Shown: positions 11,376 to 20,845 of the stretch, piece by piece
Layout: every line of letters begins with the position of its first letter
How positions within the stretch are numbered: the stretch's first letter is position 1
Source of the DNA: Lingula anatina
Taxonomy: Eukaryota > Brachiopoda > Lingulata > Lingulida > Lingulidae
DNA length: 37,091 nucleotides
Assembly (NCBI RefSeq): GCF_001039355.2
Contig: NW_019775980.1
Coordinates: 725,176-762,266, forward strand
Reading direction: 5' to 3'
Notes under the pieces: generated by a model
What the model was told of the DNA's origin: nothing
The model's input: only the letters and a program-made list of their open reading frames with translations
Databases searched by the model: none
Made by a program: the position numbers and the translations under genes

Positions 11376-12618
11376 TCATTGCTTTCTGCTTGAACGGCAA
11401 ACACGGGCAATGTGACCTATTTTACCACAATTGCGACATGCAGCTTGACGAAAAGGACAAAATTGACGAAAGTGTACATTACCACAGCCATTGCACTGTT
11501 GTCCTCCTCTGCTGTCCATTCGTTGCTGTCCGAACGTGGGCCTCTGTGGTGGGGGTCGGGCTGCTGACCTTGCCTGATTGAGGTTCCTGCCATCTGGTTT
11601 ATGCACCGCTGGTGATTGACGCAAATTGCTTTGCCACTGGAATCTGCATGACGGTCGAAGCTGGCGTTCAATGAGTGGTTGCACTGGAGCTTGAGCAGGG
11701 GCAGGGTTTTCAGGTGGTGTTGTCATCTTTGTAATTGTGGATTTTATTTCATCTAATTGGGTGCTCAGGGCGTTCAGTGTCACCGTGGCTGATGAAGGCT
11801 GAACTGCGGTCTCAGCTTGGCGGGCATGCTGGACTAGGTGCTCAGATGTCTGCGGAGCATGTTGAGCAACGAACGGCCTGATTTCAGGTAGAAGTCCATG
11901 CAGTATTGCCTGAATGGTTTGTTCAGTGGGGAGCTGGACTTTCGTGGCCTCGCGTCTCATTTCAGCTATGTAATCTTGAACTGGCTGGTCTGGTTTTTGG
12001 GTCTAATGAAATAACCTTGAGACCGTAACCCATCTGGAGTTCTCCGTAGGTTTGAAGCGCTCCTTAAAAACTTGTTTTAAGGAGTCAATGGAGCCTTTTT
12101 GCTGATCTGACAGCGTGTCAAACCAGTCCAGAGCTGCATTTCTTAGCAACAGAGGGAAGGAGGCAAGCTGTTGTGCTTCATTCATGTTGCGATAGGTGGT
12201 GTAATTTTCAAAATGTGACAGCCACCTGTCTGGGTCTTCCTGAGGGGTTCCGTTGAACTTATCTGGTAAAAGGTGTAGTTCTGTTGACATGGCGAAGGCA
12301 GGGGCAGCGGGAGGGGTGGTTGAGCGGGTGGAGGTGTCTTCTGAGTCACTTTCAGAAGCAGTAGATAGAATATGATGTGCCGACAAATCTTCAGAACTTA
12401 CGCTATGATTGGAGTGCTGATCGTCGTCTAGGGAAGGGGACGGTGGCGAGGTTGGTGTTCCTGGTGGTGAAATGTTCGGTACCTGTTTGAGTCGATGTAG
12501 TAGCAGGAGGATCTGACTGCGTAGACTGCGATGAGGAAGCAGGCTGTTGTTCACCTTTTTTCTGTCGGGTATTTGATGCAGGTGCCGTCCAGTAGTTTTG
12601 CGGTCTGCTTACCGACAT
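11376..12618 (-). pseudogene. Ty3-type gag with CCHC knuckle, decayed
   Basis: Gag of the element at 7.7-12.7 kb. It begins at the Met at 12618 (MSVSRPQNYW), runs through a Ser/Thr/Pro-rich N-terminus, shifts frame near 12480, and continues through a retrotransposon-gag capsid region (PDKFNGTPQEDPDRWLSHF). It is cut by an in-frame TAG at 12003-12005 and resumes to a nucleocapsid with CNGCGNVHFRQFC and CRNCGKIGHIARVC. It ends at TGA (11376-11378). Pol follows in the same frame, so gag and pol may once have been joined by stop-codon readthrough or been a single frame. The TAG and the frameshift mark this copy as dead. Confidence 0.88.
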
Positions 12619-12654
12619 CTGTTGTTATCTTTGGCAGCGAGAGGTTGGAGCGTC

Positions 12655-12672
12655 TTATCAGGTCCTGCACCA
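12655..12672 (-). promoter_or_regulatory. primer-binding site of Ty3 element
   Basis: On minus the sequence TGGTGCAGGACCTGATAA follows a likely LTR end (...GTAACA, 12676-12681) after a 3-nt spacer and precedes gag by about 40 bp. TGG matches the complement of a tRNA CCA tail. I do not assign the tRNA. Confidence 0.55.
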
Positions 12673-13911
12673 ATTTGTTACGGAGGTTATTGGCCTCGTA
12701 ACTATTGATAAAAGGAGTCAGTTTGTAGACTATACTTTGTATTATTTTCGAGTGCAGTTTACAAGACTTCCATGTGCTAACCTCAACCCTTTAAGCCACC
12801 GCTCTTACTAGTTGTTGACCCTCTGCTTTAGCACTTCAGCTTTTTGGAAATTAACTAACTTTTCAATAAATTTCAGATATATTTATATTATAATAAATGG
12901 TGTACCGTGTGCAAATACATCAGTACCGTGTGCATTTTACCATATATGGTCAGAAATACTTTACTTATTGAACAATGCTGATTGCATGGACAATACGTGA
13001 AATCATCAAACCTAAATGCTGGATTACATGAGATTGGTTATACAGATCATGTACGATATGCAGCTAATATCCTTACCTTATTATGTATAATGTGATGCAG
13101 GAGGCAGGTCATTGTTTTTGCTTAGGTATCGATGTCCAAATTTCCCTTACAAATTGTCACGCTTCACAGATAAAACATGACTTTACACGTTAAATCCAAA
13201 GACTATCATGCGGTGCACAATACAGTGCATGGGGTCAGAAAGTACAGTACCGAAGAGGGGTTTTCCAAAATTATTATTTTAAATGTTATGTTACCCCGTG
13301 ACATTATGCTCCACTTTAAATGCGTCTCCAGTACGTCTCACGTTGATTGGCCGTAGATGCTTTGCTCTTATTAAACGTTGTTGTGATTGTGTGTGTGCGT
13401 GGGGGGAGGAGGGAGGGAGGGTTTAGACCGAGGTATGTGCGTTTGGCCTAGCTGTTTACTTTTTTTTATCAGTTTTAAAAGTGTCGAAACCGTACTCTCC
13501 ATCGTATTTTTATTTAATGATTAATTTAAATAAAGACGCATGTAAACTTTCCCCCAGTGCTTCTAATTGTGACAGCTAAATTATATTAACATAAAATGAA
13601 GTTAATGGGACTGAACGTATGAATTACTACTATTATAACAGCTTCAAGAAGATAACCTGTCATGGTAACATGTGTAAATCTACATCTCATACAGTGGGCC
13701 TGAAGTTTGGTCCGGGGTTTATTTATTTATTCATTCATTTATTTCCAATAAGAGAACAAACCTCGGCCCAGTTTCGCTTTACACTTGCATCACACGTTTG
13801 TGATGACGTACTGACGGCGAATGTCAGTTTTGCTTCCTGTTCTCCCCTTCTTCCTTCTTCCTCCTCCCTTTTTCTGCTTCTTCATTTTACACGCAAAAAT
13901 TTACTGTAACG
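12673..13911. other. no gene; Ty3 5' LTR (unbounded) and AT-rich spacer
   Basis: On minus the Ty3 5' LTR should lie from 12676 upward. Its outer end cannot be placed because no 3' LTR copy is available. Next to the primer site a short inverted repeat (GTTACGAGG / CCTCCGTAAC, about 12676-12705) can form a hairpin. The rest is AT-rich with no recognisable ORF. A G-rich run is listed separately. Confidence 0.4.
13401..13421 (+). other. G-rich run with G-quadruplex potential
   Basis: Twenty-one bases made only of G and A with four or more G-runs of at least two to three bases, preceded by a short GT repeat. The arrangement satisfies a common G-quadruplex pattern. No gene context explains it; function is not inferred. 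Confidence 0.5.
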
Positions 13912-14199
13912 ATGGATCCAGTCTATACAGCGCTCTTAAAGTACTATCAGAACCAAGCAGGAGAAGGTATCATGAATAAATTCCATGGAAGACAAAAAGG
14001 TGGAGCGCAAGCGCACAGGTAAAAAGCCTGCACGTCACTCGAAAGAAAAACAAAACTCGAAAAAGAAAACTTAATGTAAGCAGCGATGTTATTACAAGAA
14101 AAATGAACGGCATGAGTATAAAAAGGACGTAAAAGCAAAAAAGGCCAGACGCGTAAAAAAACGCACAACCAAACACATCTCCGCAAAATCTAATCTTTA
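13912..14199 (+). pseudogene. Polinton small basic capsid-associated protein, truncated relic
   Basis: ATG at 13912 opens a 36-residue frame (MDPVYTALLKYYQNQAGEG...) that stops at 14020. This N-terminus resembles a family of small proteins encoded just ahead of the capsid gene in animal Polintons, compared with adenovirus pX/pVI-type proteins. The basic C-terminal part persists in another frame: a Lys/Arg-rich stretch ends at a TAG at 14197-14199, seven bases before the capsid ATG. The middle, normally glycine-rich and hydrophobic, is missing. Position, basic character and the N-terminal match support the call; function is inferred by family. Confidence 0.6.
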
Positions 14200-14205
14200 G
14201 TAACA

Positions 14206-15439
14206 ATGGAAAGCGTTGTTCGAACAGAACTGGATTTGTTCAGCAACATTCGCGATGCTTTTCAAGTTTAAATAGAACATTCATCGGTGGAAGAATCGAG
14301 ACCGGTGAACAGCGTTACAGACACTTCCCCTGTAATAGAATTTCTAATCGTAGGACACGCGGATGAATATATTGACCCAAATAATATCGTTATTTATTAG
14401 GAAACGCAAGTAGTAAAAAATGATTTTAGTGACATAGATATCGGACAGGATAAAGCTCCTGTCAACAATACATTACATTGGCTATTTTCGAATGTGGAGG
14501 TTGGATTGAATGGGACGGTCCTAACGGAATCTTACAACACCTACGCTTACCGTGCACTTCAGGGGAGTTCTGCAAAAAAGTCATGGTTGACCAACGAAGC
14601 TTGGTATACGGATACACCAGGATTGTTCGATTTGACAGATGTCAGTGGGGATCCCGCTAATGAAGGCTTAAAACGAAGATATTCGCTGTTTCAACGTTTT
14701 ATTAAACAATGTAGACATCAGGATAAAACTACGAAGAAGTAAACATAGTTTTTGTTTAATGTCCGGAACTGCTTCCAAAGACGAAAAAATGCTGATAAAG
14801 AACATTTCTCTTTTTGAAAGGAGGGTTAAAGTTTCATCCCGCCTCAAGGCTGCCCACGAAACTATATTGATGAATAACATGGCTTGTTACCCCATCATGA
14901 AAAGAGAAGTCAGCATAATCAATATACCCAATAACGTTCGAAGTGCTTTTCTGGATAACATATACATGCCTATACATTCTACCGCGTAGAATTTTTATGG
15001 GTATGCTGACGGACGCTAGCCTTTCGGGACAGTACGATTTAAATTCCTTAACTTTAAACATCAGAATCTGCGGTCTTTGCATTTAAACGTGGCTGGAGAA
15101 CAAATTCCCCTCAAACCTTACAATTTAGATTTTGAAACGAATGAGGGATTAAATTATATAAGACTATTAAACGATCTCGTTTCGACAATTGAACCCGAAG
15201 AAGCCGATAGAGATGTATCGTTATCGAGGAAAGCCTTTAATGCGGGAAACACAATTTTCGGATTCGATTTTAGCCCGGCTCCGTCGGATCAGCCTTACTC
15301 ATCTCCTATGCGTCCGGGGTCACTAGGGGTATCTCTGGAGTTTACTAAACCTATCAATAACAGCGTACTCGTTGTGTTTGCCGACTTTGACTCTGTGATC
15401 AAAATTAACAATAGACGTTCCGTGTATGAGGAACCTTGA
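14206..15439 (+). pseudogene. Polinton/Maverick capsid protein (F54H12.2-like), decayed
   Basis: Relic of the Polinton capsid protein family represented by C. elegans F54H12.2, probably the hexon-like double jelly-roll protein that builds a virus-like shell. Homology starts at the ATG at 14206 and is broken by TAA (14272-14274) and TAG (14398-14400). It continues with a conserved VEVGLNGTVL segment and a tryptophan/tyrosine block (EAWYTDTPG) to 14742, shifts frame to 14759-14989 (LFERRVKVS...YPIMKREV), shifts again through about 15060, and ends in a 120-codon frame (15077-15439) with FGFDFSPAP and VVFADFDSVIKI. At least two stops and three frame changes exclude function. The total span of about 410 codons is close to family length, so little is deleted. 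It is followed by the protease after 2 bp. Confidence 0.82.
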
Positions 15440-15441
15440 GC

Positions 15442-15949
15442 ATGAATAACCGGCAAATTGATTGTGCTATGAAATCGAATCCTATTTTCATAGGCGTGTT
15501 CTCATCAATGTAAACATTTCATAGGCGTGTTCTCATCGGATACTCTGCCGTAATATATCAGTACATATCCCGCAGGGCTGATAGTCAACACTGCTAAATA
15601 TCACGAAATAGGAGAACATTTGGTCAGCATTTATGTTTCAAATGAGTGATCGGTAGGTTTTTTTTTATTCTTATGGACGTCACCCCAGCTACTATGGCAA
15701 TAATTTTACTTGGTTCCTGAACAACAATTCGACAAGAGGATGGTCTTATAAAGTAAAGTGTTACAAATTCATTTGAGTGTTTTTTGTGGTTACTTTACAA
15801 TTTACTTTCTGTCGCATGCGAGAGATGAATTTGAAATTTTCAAACGATACAAATTTAACGATTATTTAGTATACGATTTTCTAAATAGAAATTTAATTGT
15901 GTCACAGAGAAGAGATATTGTAAATCATAACACAAATAAAACAGTGTAG
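15442..15949 (+). pseudogene. Polinton adenain-like cysteine protease, decayed
   Basis: Relic of the Polinton PRO gene, a C5 (adenain)-type cysteine protease thought to process capsid proteins. The ATG at 15442 opens an N-terminus typical of the family. A 20-bp segment is then repeated at a 31-bp offset (15487-15506 and 15518-15537), which breaks the frame. Downstream the His region (GEHLVSIYV), the SYGRHPSYYG block and the Cys region (FCGYFTIYFLSHAR) are recognisable in scattered frames up to the stop at 15949. The acidic residue usual before SYG appears replaced by Tyr. It lies 2 bp after the capsid frame, as in intact Polintons. Confidence 0.78.
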
Positions 15950-16036
15950 CAATACATTTATACTTTTTTTTTTCAAAATACACCATTGTCTTTGTTGTTG
16001 TTTATTTAAATTCATCTAAAACGAAGTAAATTTATT
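15935..16036. other. paired convergent poly(A) signals
   Basis: AATAAA on plus at 15935-15940 overlaps the end of the protease relic. AATAAA on minus (TTTATT at 16031-16036) lies 33 bp past the stop of the opposing gene. The two convergent transcription units of the Polinton block thus each keep a 3'-end signal within about 100 bp. Confidence 0.6.
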
Positions 16037-16068
16037 CCCCATACCCGTTTGGGGTTTCTTTTTTGTTT

Positions 16069-16663
16069 TTACTGATATGTGTTGGTACAGATAAGAACTC
16101 CTCTCACCGCAAAGTATTCGATATAAGAGTCGAAGGAAGATTTATACCTTTTGGTCCCTTTAAAAATCCACCACCCAGCGAGAGTAAACTTTCGTTTTCT
16201 CGAAAAGTACAATTCACTAATTAAATCAATTACGTTAGTGTTTTGTATAGTCTCTCCGTCGTATATCAGCGACCCTCGATCATCCTAAGATAAAAGGGTG
16301 GGGTGTTTGGCGATGAGTCTCAACATGTCATTCGCCTTTTAACGCATCCGCGCGGGAATCGATTCGAATATCTGTGTATTGATTAAACGTTTTGATGGAT
16401 CCACGTTCTCAGTGGAATCATTTGTAGACGTAGGAGTATTTTCTATAGTTACATGCAGGGATACATTTTTTTTGGGCAATCTGCACATATTCATTTTGTA
16501 GTTCATTGTATAATCTCATGCGTTATTCAAACGGAAAGTCTTCACTTTGCATTACAGAACAAAATTTATTCTACTTTCGTACAACTTCACCCTGTAATGG
16601 TGAATAATCTACGTTTGATTTACTTCGCAAAGCATTCAACTCTGCTTCATCTATGATAACCAT
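16069..16663 (-). pseudogene. conserved Polinton gene of unknown function, decayed
   Basis: On minus an ATG at 16663 starts a frame (MVIIDEAELNALRSK...) interrupted by stops and shifts near 16547, 16511 and 16430-16330. It then continues through LRLIAKHPTLLS and a well-preserved segment (about 16100-16290) with GSLIYDGETIQNTNVIDLI and a Lys/Arg-rich tail, stopping at 16069-16071. The pattern (short N-terminal MV-I motif, variable middle, then a nucleotide-binding-protein-like 'GSNIIDLIN' segment with a basic tail) is shared by a protein family that I associate with animal Polintons and whose function is not established. It converges on the capsid-protease unit. I am confident it is a family relic and less sure of any biochemical role. 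Confidence 0.62.
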
Positions 16664-16712
16664 ATTTTTTAAACGCTGACGTGCCTCAACACTGGTTGCA
16701 CAATTGCCTTGA

Positions 16713-16873
16713 CTAATGAAGTTTTTTTGGTAATATTTTCTTCTTAATTTTCAACGATCCCTGTTTATCCACTAGCTTGAGCACGAGGCTTTTGAGACGT
16801 CTTTACTTATTTCTCTCTTGTGCAGTCATTCTGTACTCAGTGATGTGCAAACGATTACTGGCTAAATTGCACA
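16713..16873 (-). pseudogene. second Polinton-associated gene of unknown function, 3' fragment
   Basis: On minus, about 50 codons read ASNRLHITEYRMTAQERNK, one stop (TAA), then a Leu/Lys-rich segment (KSLVLKLVDKQGSLKIKKK) ending at TAG (16713-16715). This matches the C-terminal third of a small Polinton-encoded protein I recall, which has a 'Lys-Lys-Leu...Leu-Val-Asp-Lys' segment before a Gly-rich hydrophobic end. That hydrophobic end is missing here. It sits about 50 bp upstream of the next minus gene, the order expected. A poly-T run at about 16907-16923 lies upstream. Confidence 0.5.
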
Positions 16874-17506
16874 GGTTTCGGATTTTTTACATTCAAAGTT
16901 AGTCCCTTTTTTTTTTTTTTTTTACAAAGAAAAGCCATCAGTGGAGGTCACGTGGTCTAAAGGCAAGCTTAGATATCAGAATAATAGCTTTAACTACCGT
17001 TTTTGTGTTAAAACAGAATGTATCATATTTCTGAGTTATTCACAATGTTTTATTGAGAAATATAGATCTCATACGAATAGTTATTATCCCTTTAAAATAA
17101 AATACATTTTCGTGTCATATATTTCTTCCAATTTTCGTCACTAGGTATTTACTATATAAACGTTATATGTTGGGGACTTCTTTTTCAATTTGATCGTAAG
17201 CCTCTTGTCACACAGCGTAGGCTAAATAATATTATCAAAAACATGGTCTGTCATTTAATCTGAGTATCTTAAAGGTATAATAACTCTTCGTATGAAAGAA
17301 AAAAAAAACAGGAATATGTCTAGTTCATTTCATTCTTGGGATGTCATGGGCGTAACCAGGCATACGCACGGATGCACTGTGTGTACAATTTTTTCAGTGA
17401 ACCATGATATTATTCTATATAAATTTAGTGTATTTTTCACGGAATATTATGGAAAACCCCTTCCATTGTAAGTTAAAGTCACCTAAATGTTTACATCTTC
17501 TGTGTA
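16874..17506. other. no gene recognised
   Basis: AT-rich DNA with a 17-nt T-run near 16907. I could not extend the Polinton genes into it, nor find polymerase, integrase or ATPase motifs. The frame at 16941-17144 has no recognisable domain. Confidence 0.4.
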
Positions 17507-17564
17507 AATTGTATACCGAGTAAGCACCATTGTTCTGACACCCCTTCTCGTTTGCTTTCACAGA

Positions 17565-17963
17565 ACTGAGGTAAACAATAGAAGTTTCCTTCAGAGGCCC
17601 TATTTTAATCGTCCACCTAGCTGGAACTTCCTTAAATACCTCTTAAATGGAGGGTTAAGAGCTCTTCAGCTCCCAGGTAACCTTTGTCTTGAGTGTATCA
17701 AACGCACTCTCGCTGTAAATGTTTATCTCAAGAACAAATTACCTGTGCGTTATTTTCAAAGCTCAGCTCCAGTAAACCTGGGAGCATTAAATAAAATCTG
17801 GACATCGGGCATAAGAAGGATCCAGAGAAACAAATCTAGATATTTCCTGCAAAGCTTCAAAGAATTTGATACATACATGTATACCGATAGTACCAGCTTA
17901 GCCCTCCAAACAAACAAGGTGACATCACATGGACAATTTTCACAAACAAATAATTTAAAATAG
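17565..17963 (+). CDS. hypothetical terminal exon, unidentified
   Basis: The plus frame is open from about 17507 to a TAG ending at 17963, roughly 150 codons, long for this AT-rich context. A strong splice acceptor (TTTGCTTTCACAG, ending 17564) lies within it, so the real exon may begin at 17565. The predicted peptide includes RPYFNRPPSWNFLKYLLNGG and a basic segment (SGIRRIQRNKSRYFLQSF) with four cysteine or histidine residues but no domain I recognise. It may be the last exon of a host gene or a fragment of an unknown mobile element. It has no frame partner in the next few hundred bases. Confidence 0.3.
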   Translation, partial: TEVNNRSFLQRPYFNRPPSWNFLKYLLNGGLRALQLPGNLCLECIKRTLAVNVYLKNKLPVRYFQSSAPVNLGALNKIWTSGIRRIQRNKSRYFLQSFKEFDTYMYTDSTSLALQTNKVTSHGQFSQTNNLK

Positions 17964-18167
17964 ATATACCAAATCTTTATTCTGTATTATAGGATTGGTT
18001 GGCTGATTTTGGGAGCCAAGTAACCGCGAGTAAGTTGGATGATACCAAGTTAAACCTTTTGAAGATTGATCATAAATCTGGCTGTATAGATATACCGGTA
18101 TGAACATCAAGGAGGCGTAATAATATTACAACGATCTACTGTTCTTCAGATTATTTTCTGACAACTA

Positions 18168-18208
18168 AAGGCCGGGTCACACTGCGCTTGCGACATTTTT
18201 GCAACCAC
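18168..18208 (+). repeat. left terminal inverted repeat of Harbinger element
   Basis: Begins AAGGCCGGGTCACACTGCGC and pairs with 20193-20233. The inner part carries the first GCAACC word. Confidence 0.75.
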
Positions 18209-18636
18209 AAAATCTGGCGGTCGCTTGCGATCACTTTCCAAGCTAATTAGGAAGCTATGGCCAATTTTGATCGGCAAGCAGTCGCAAACCGGTTGCAACA
18301 AGTTTGCAGTATGGGATCTGCAACCTCTTATAGACCATCTTCAAGTTATAGGTTGCCAGTCGCACACTGTTTGCCGAGCGATACACAACCTGCCTGCAAC
18401 CACTTGGTGACCGAAACCGGTTGCAGGACTGTAGCAAGCGCTTGTCAACTAGTAGCAGCAAGGTCGCACAGAACATATATGTTGCCAACTTGTGACAGTA
18501 GCTGCTTTCCCATAAATCCCCCTCTCAAAAGCCAAAAATGTTCTAGTAAAACGTCTCCTTTTCAAAAAGACGGGACTGCTATAATCATTGACTTTGTTTA
18601 CCTAATAAGTAAAACGAGCAAAAAACTCGAAAATAC

Positions 18637-18807
18637 TGGGTGAACCCGTGGATTGCAAGACGCCCCTTGTAAGGCGATTACAAACATTTGATGAAAGAAT
18701 TTCGACTTGAAAATCTGGAAGTTTTCATTTCCTTCCTACAAATAGAACGAACAATGTTTTGTGAACTTTTGAAAATACTACACCCTCACCTAACGAAACC
18801 AGTGCTG
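18637..18807 (+). pseudogene. HARBI1-like transposase N-terminal fragment
   Basis: A frame of about 57 codons reads WVNPWIARRPL, one TAA stop (18670-18672), then DYKHLMKEFRLENLEVF and a segment ending LKILHPHLTKPVL. This is the N-terminal pattern of HARBI1-type Harbinger transposases (W-x-x-PW-x-x-RR, then a leucine-rich 'LMxExRxE' stretch and 'FxxLLxxLxPxxTK'). The DDE nuclease core was not found in the remaining 1.4 kb, so the copy is non-autonomous. It lies between the two TIRs and identifies the element. Confidence 0.7.
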
Positions 18808-19610
18808 TATACTATATATAATAAAAACATAAACTTGCATACGTTTTAATTCTTATTAATCTCATAATACTCTTTAATATTTTCTTGGTAAAATGCTTGG
18901 TCTCTTTGAGGTCGCAAGGCCTGTGCAGTTACGGTCACACTGAATAAAAGAACCTCTTTGCGACTTGCAACTGTCACCGGTTGCAAAAAGGTCGGCGACC
19001 GGTTGCAACAACTCCCAAAGTGGTTTCCAAATGAACGCTGAGTTAACATCCGGTTGCACCGGTTTTCGGTGCAGCACCGATAACCTCCTGGCGACCGAAA
19101 ACTCTACTTGTGGTATCCAGCCGGTTGCTAACAGGTTGCCGACTGCTTTGCAACTGATTTGCAACCGAATGTGTGGTTTTCCCTTTGTCTTTTTAACCCT
19201 AGGCGTTTGCAACTTACAATAAAACCTAATTAAATCGTGTCAAGTCATGCACATCGTGTACTTTTTACACTCTCATACTTCTAGTGAGGATACCAAGCAC
19301 TGGAAAGATGTTAAATTGCTTGTGTTGAAACTATTAAAGTCTATTGGACACATTTTACGATTTGTTCAATTATTTGTGGATAATTTTGATTGTTGAAATT
19401 ATCATATTAAATAGCAGTTATACCTTGCTGATTGAATTGCTTTTATTTTCCGTTTCTCTGCATTTGTGTATTTATTTCATTGTTTAATCTGATCACATGG
19501 CTTTGCAAATTTTAAATAACATACAACTATATATAATTGAGGTTTTCGGCAAAAGGATAAAATAAATAAACGTAGCGTCAAAAAAATCGTACATTGCTTT
19601 TATCATCACA

Positions 19611-19642
19611 TTTATTTATTTATTTATTTATTTATTTATTTT
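19611..19642 (+). repeat. (TTTA)n microsatellite
   Basis: Eight units of TTTA end at the ambiguous base at 19643, a plausible sequencing or assembly trouble spot. Confidence 0.9.
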
Positions 19643-20192
19643 NGGCAATTGGTATAAGATATTGCCAACAAATGCAATTTATGTTTTCTTTTTCTAAAAT
19701 ATAATAATTTATGACCTTGATATTTAGAAGGCTTGCATAACAAATTATGAAAAAAGTCTTTGCCCAAATAGACCACCATCCTACGCCTATTTCATTGCAA
19801 TCGCCTGCGATCGGTAAAAGACCTGTTAGCGACCAAATTAAGATACTAAAGGCCGTCAATCGACTATGCAGTTACAACTGCAACCTTCTAGCTACCTGCT
19901 GCCGACTACTTGTAAAAAACTGGTAAAAAACTTGCAAGCGACCAGTCGACTAAATACGGTCAATCGACCGTGCAGTTGCAAATGGTATGCAACTGGTTTT
20001 AACAACCTACTGACAACCAAGAAGAGACCGATAGGCAAACTTTAGGATACCGATAATTTTCATCTTTAGTCGCACTGGTTGTCGGTGCACAAAAATTGGC
20101 CTTCATGTGTCAACGATCGCAGGCGACCTGTTAGCAGCCTTATGCGACCACTTTAAAACCTATGGCAACCTCCTTGCGACTGAAGTTGCAGA

Positions 20193-20233
20193 GAGGTTGC
20201 CAAAAGGTTGCAAGCGCAGTGTGACCCAGGCTT
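20193..20233 (-). repeat. right terminal inverted repeat of Harbinger element
   Basis: On minus it begins AAGCCTGGGTCACACTGCGC and pairs with 18168-18208 with about seven mismatches over 41 bp. Confidence 0.75.
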
Positions 20234-20739
20234 CTCTTTGCAATGATATCACAAGTCAGCTAAGATACATCAGTTATAACAAAAATCAATTCACTGCATG
20301 GCTGGCACAGACCGCTTGGGTGCACTGCGCAATATACTTTCAAAAGGTTTCTAGCTCATGCAAGCCTTAACGCATTCTGTACACTCACAAACATTTGTTA
20401 CCAGACGGGTGCGGGCGCACCAAACGCATTCTTCTGCGCATTTCTAGAACTTCACAAAAGGGGGTCAACATTGCCCTTTAAATGAATAATTAAATAAATA
20501 AATAATCCAACATTTTTCCAATAACTCCTGAAATTAGATATAGCTAAAAATAACCATACAAACTTCTCCTATACGCTTCTTTGCTCGCCATACATATTTA
20601 CATATGAAAAAAAATCAGACAAAAAACTCTTCCTTTACTTTCCTCCACAAAACCTCCACCTTTACGCTTCTTTGCTCACTATACATTACATTACTGTCTT
20701 CACTCTAAAAACACCTTGAATGGCGGATGGTACTGCATA
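20234..20739. other. no gene; 25-bp direct repeat
   Basis: No ORF or domain recognised. The words TACGCTTCTTTGCTC followed by ATACAT occur twice, near 20570 and 20662, about 92 bp apart, suggesting a local duplication. Confidence 0.5.
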
Positions 20740-20845
20740 TTGCCAATATTTCTGGATAGGTGTGTGTTTTCTAGAAAAGAAAGCAATAGGTTTCCACATC
20801 CCTGATTGAAACTGAGAACGTTCTGCTCCTATTGCGGTGTCAGAA
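20740..20845 (-). pseudogene. Ty3-type RNase H fragment, 3' of MITE
   Basis: On minus, starting at the MITE edge, the frame reads DTAIGAE...WKPIAFFSRKHTPIQKY, the start of a Ty3 RNase H domain (TDASD...PIAFFSRKL..). The conserved aspartate motif is completed by the DNA on the other side of the MITE (21186-21194). Beyond about 20740 homology fades. It belongs to the relic at 21186-21650. Confidence 0.75.

Larger units (their letters stand above)
18168..20233. mobile_element. PIF/Harbinger-type DNA transposon, decayed
   Basis: Terminal inverted repeats of about 41 bp bound this 2.07-kb element: the left end (18168-18208) and the complement of the right end (20193-20233) share GGTCACACTGCGCTTGC and align over the rest with a few mismatches. 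Inside is a HARBI1-like transposase fragment (18637-18807). Both ends and a middle block (18900-19220) are filled with GGTTGCA / TGCAACC words and GTCGC words in both orientations. A 3-bp target duplication, expected for Harbinger, is not clear (CTA on the left, CTC on the right). An ambiguous base at 19643 marks a possible assembly gap. Confidence 0.75.

Noticed and set aside
13947-14206. Two overlapping minus frames, 78-79 codons
   Set aside because: They are antisense to the Lys/Arg-rich capsid-associated relic and its low-complexity A-rich codons.
18257-18643. 128-codon plus frame
   Set aside because: It runs through the Harbinger terminal repeats (GGTTGCA words), with repeat-derived composition only.
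18165-20236. A clean 3-bp Harbinger target duplication
   Set aside because: Flanks read CTA and CTC; one mismatch in three bases is not evidence, so the duplication is left unclaimed.
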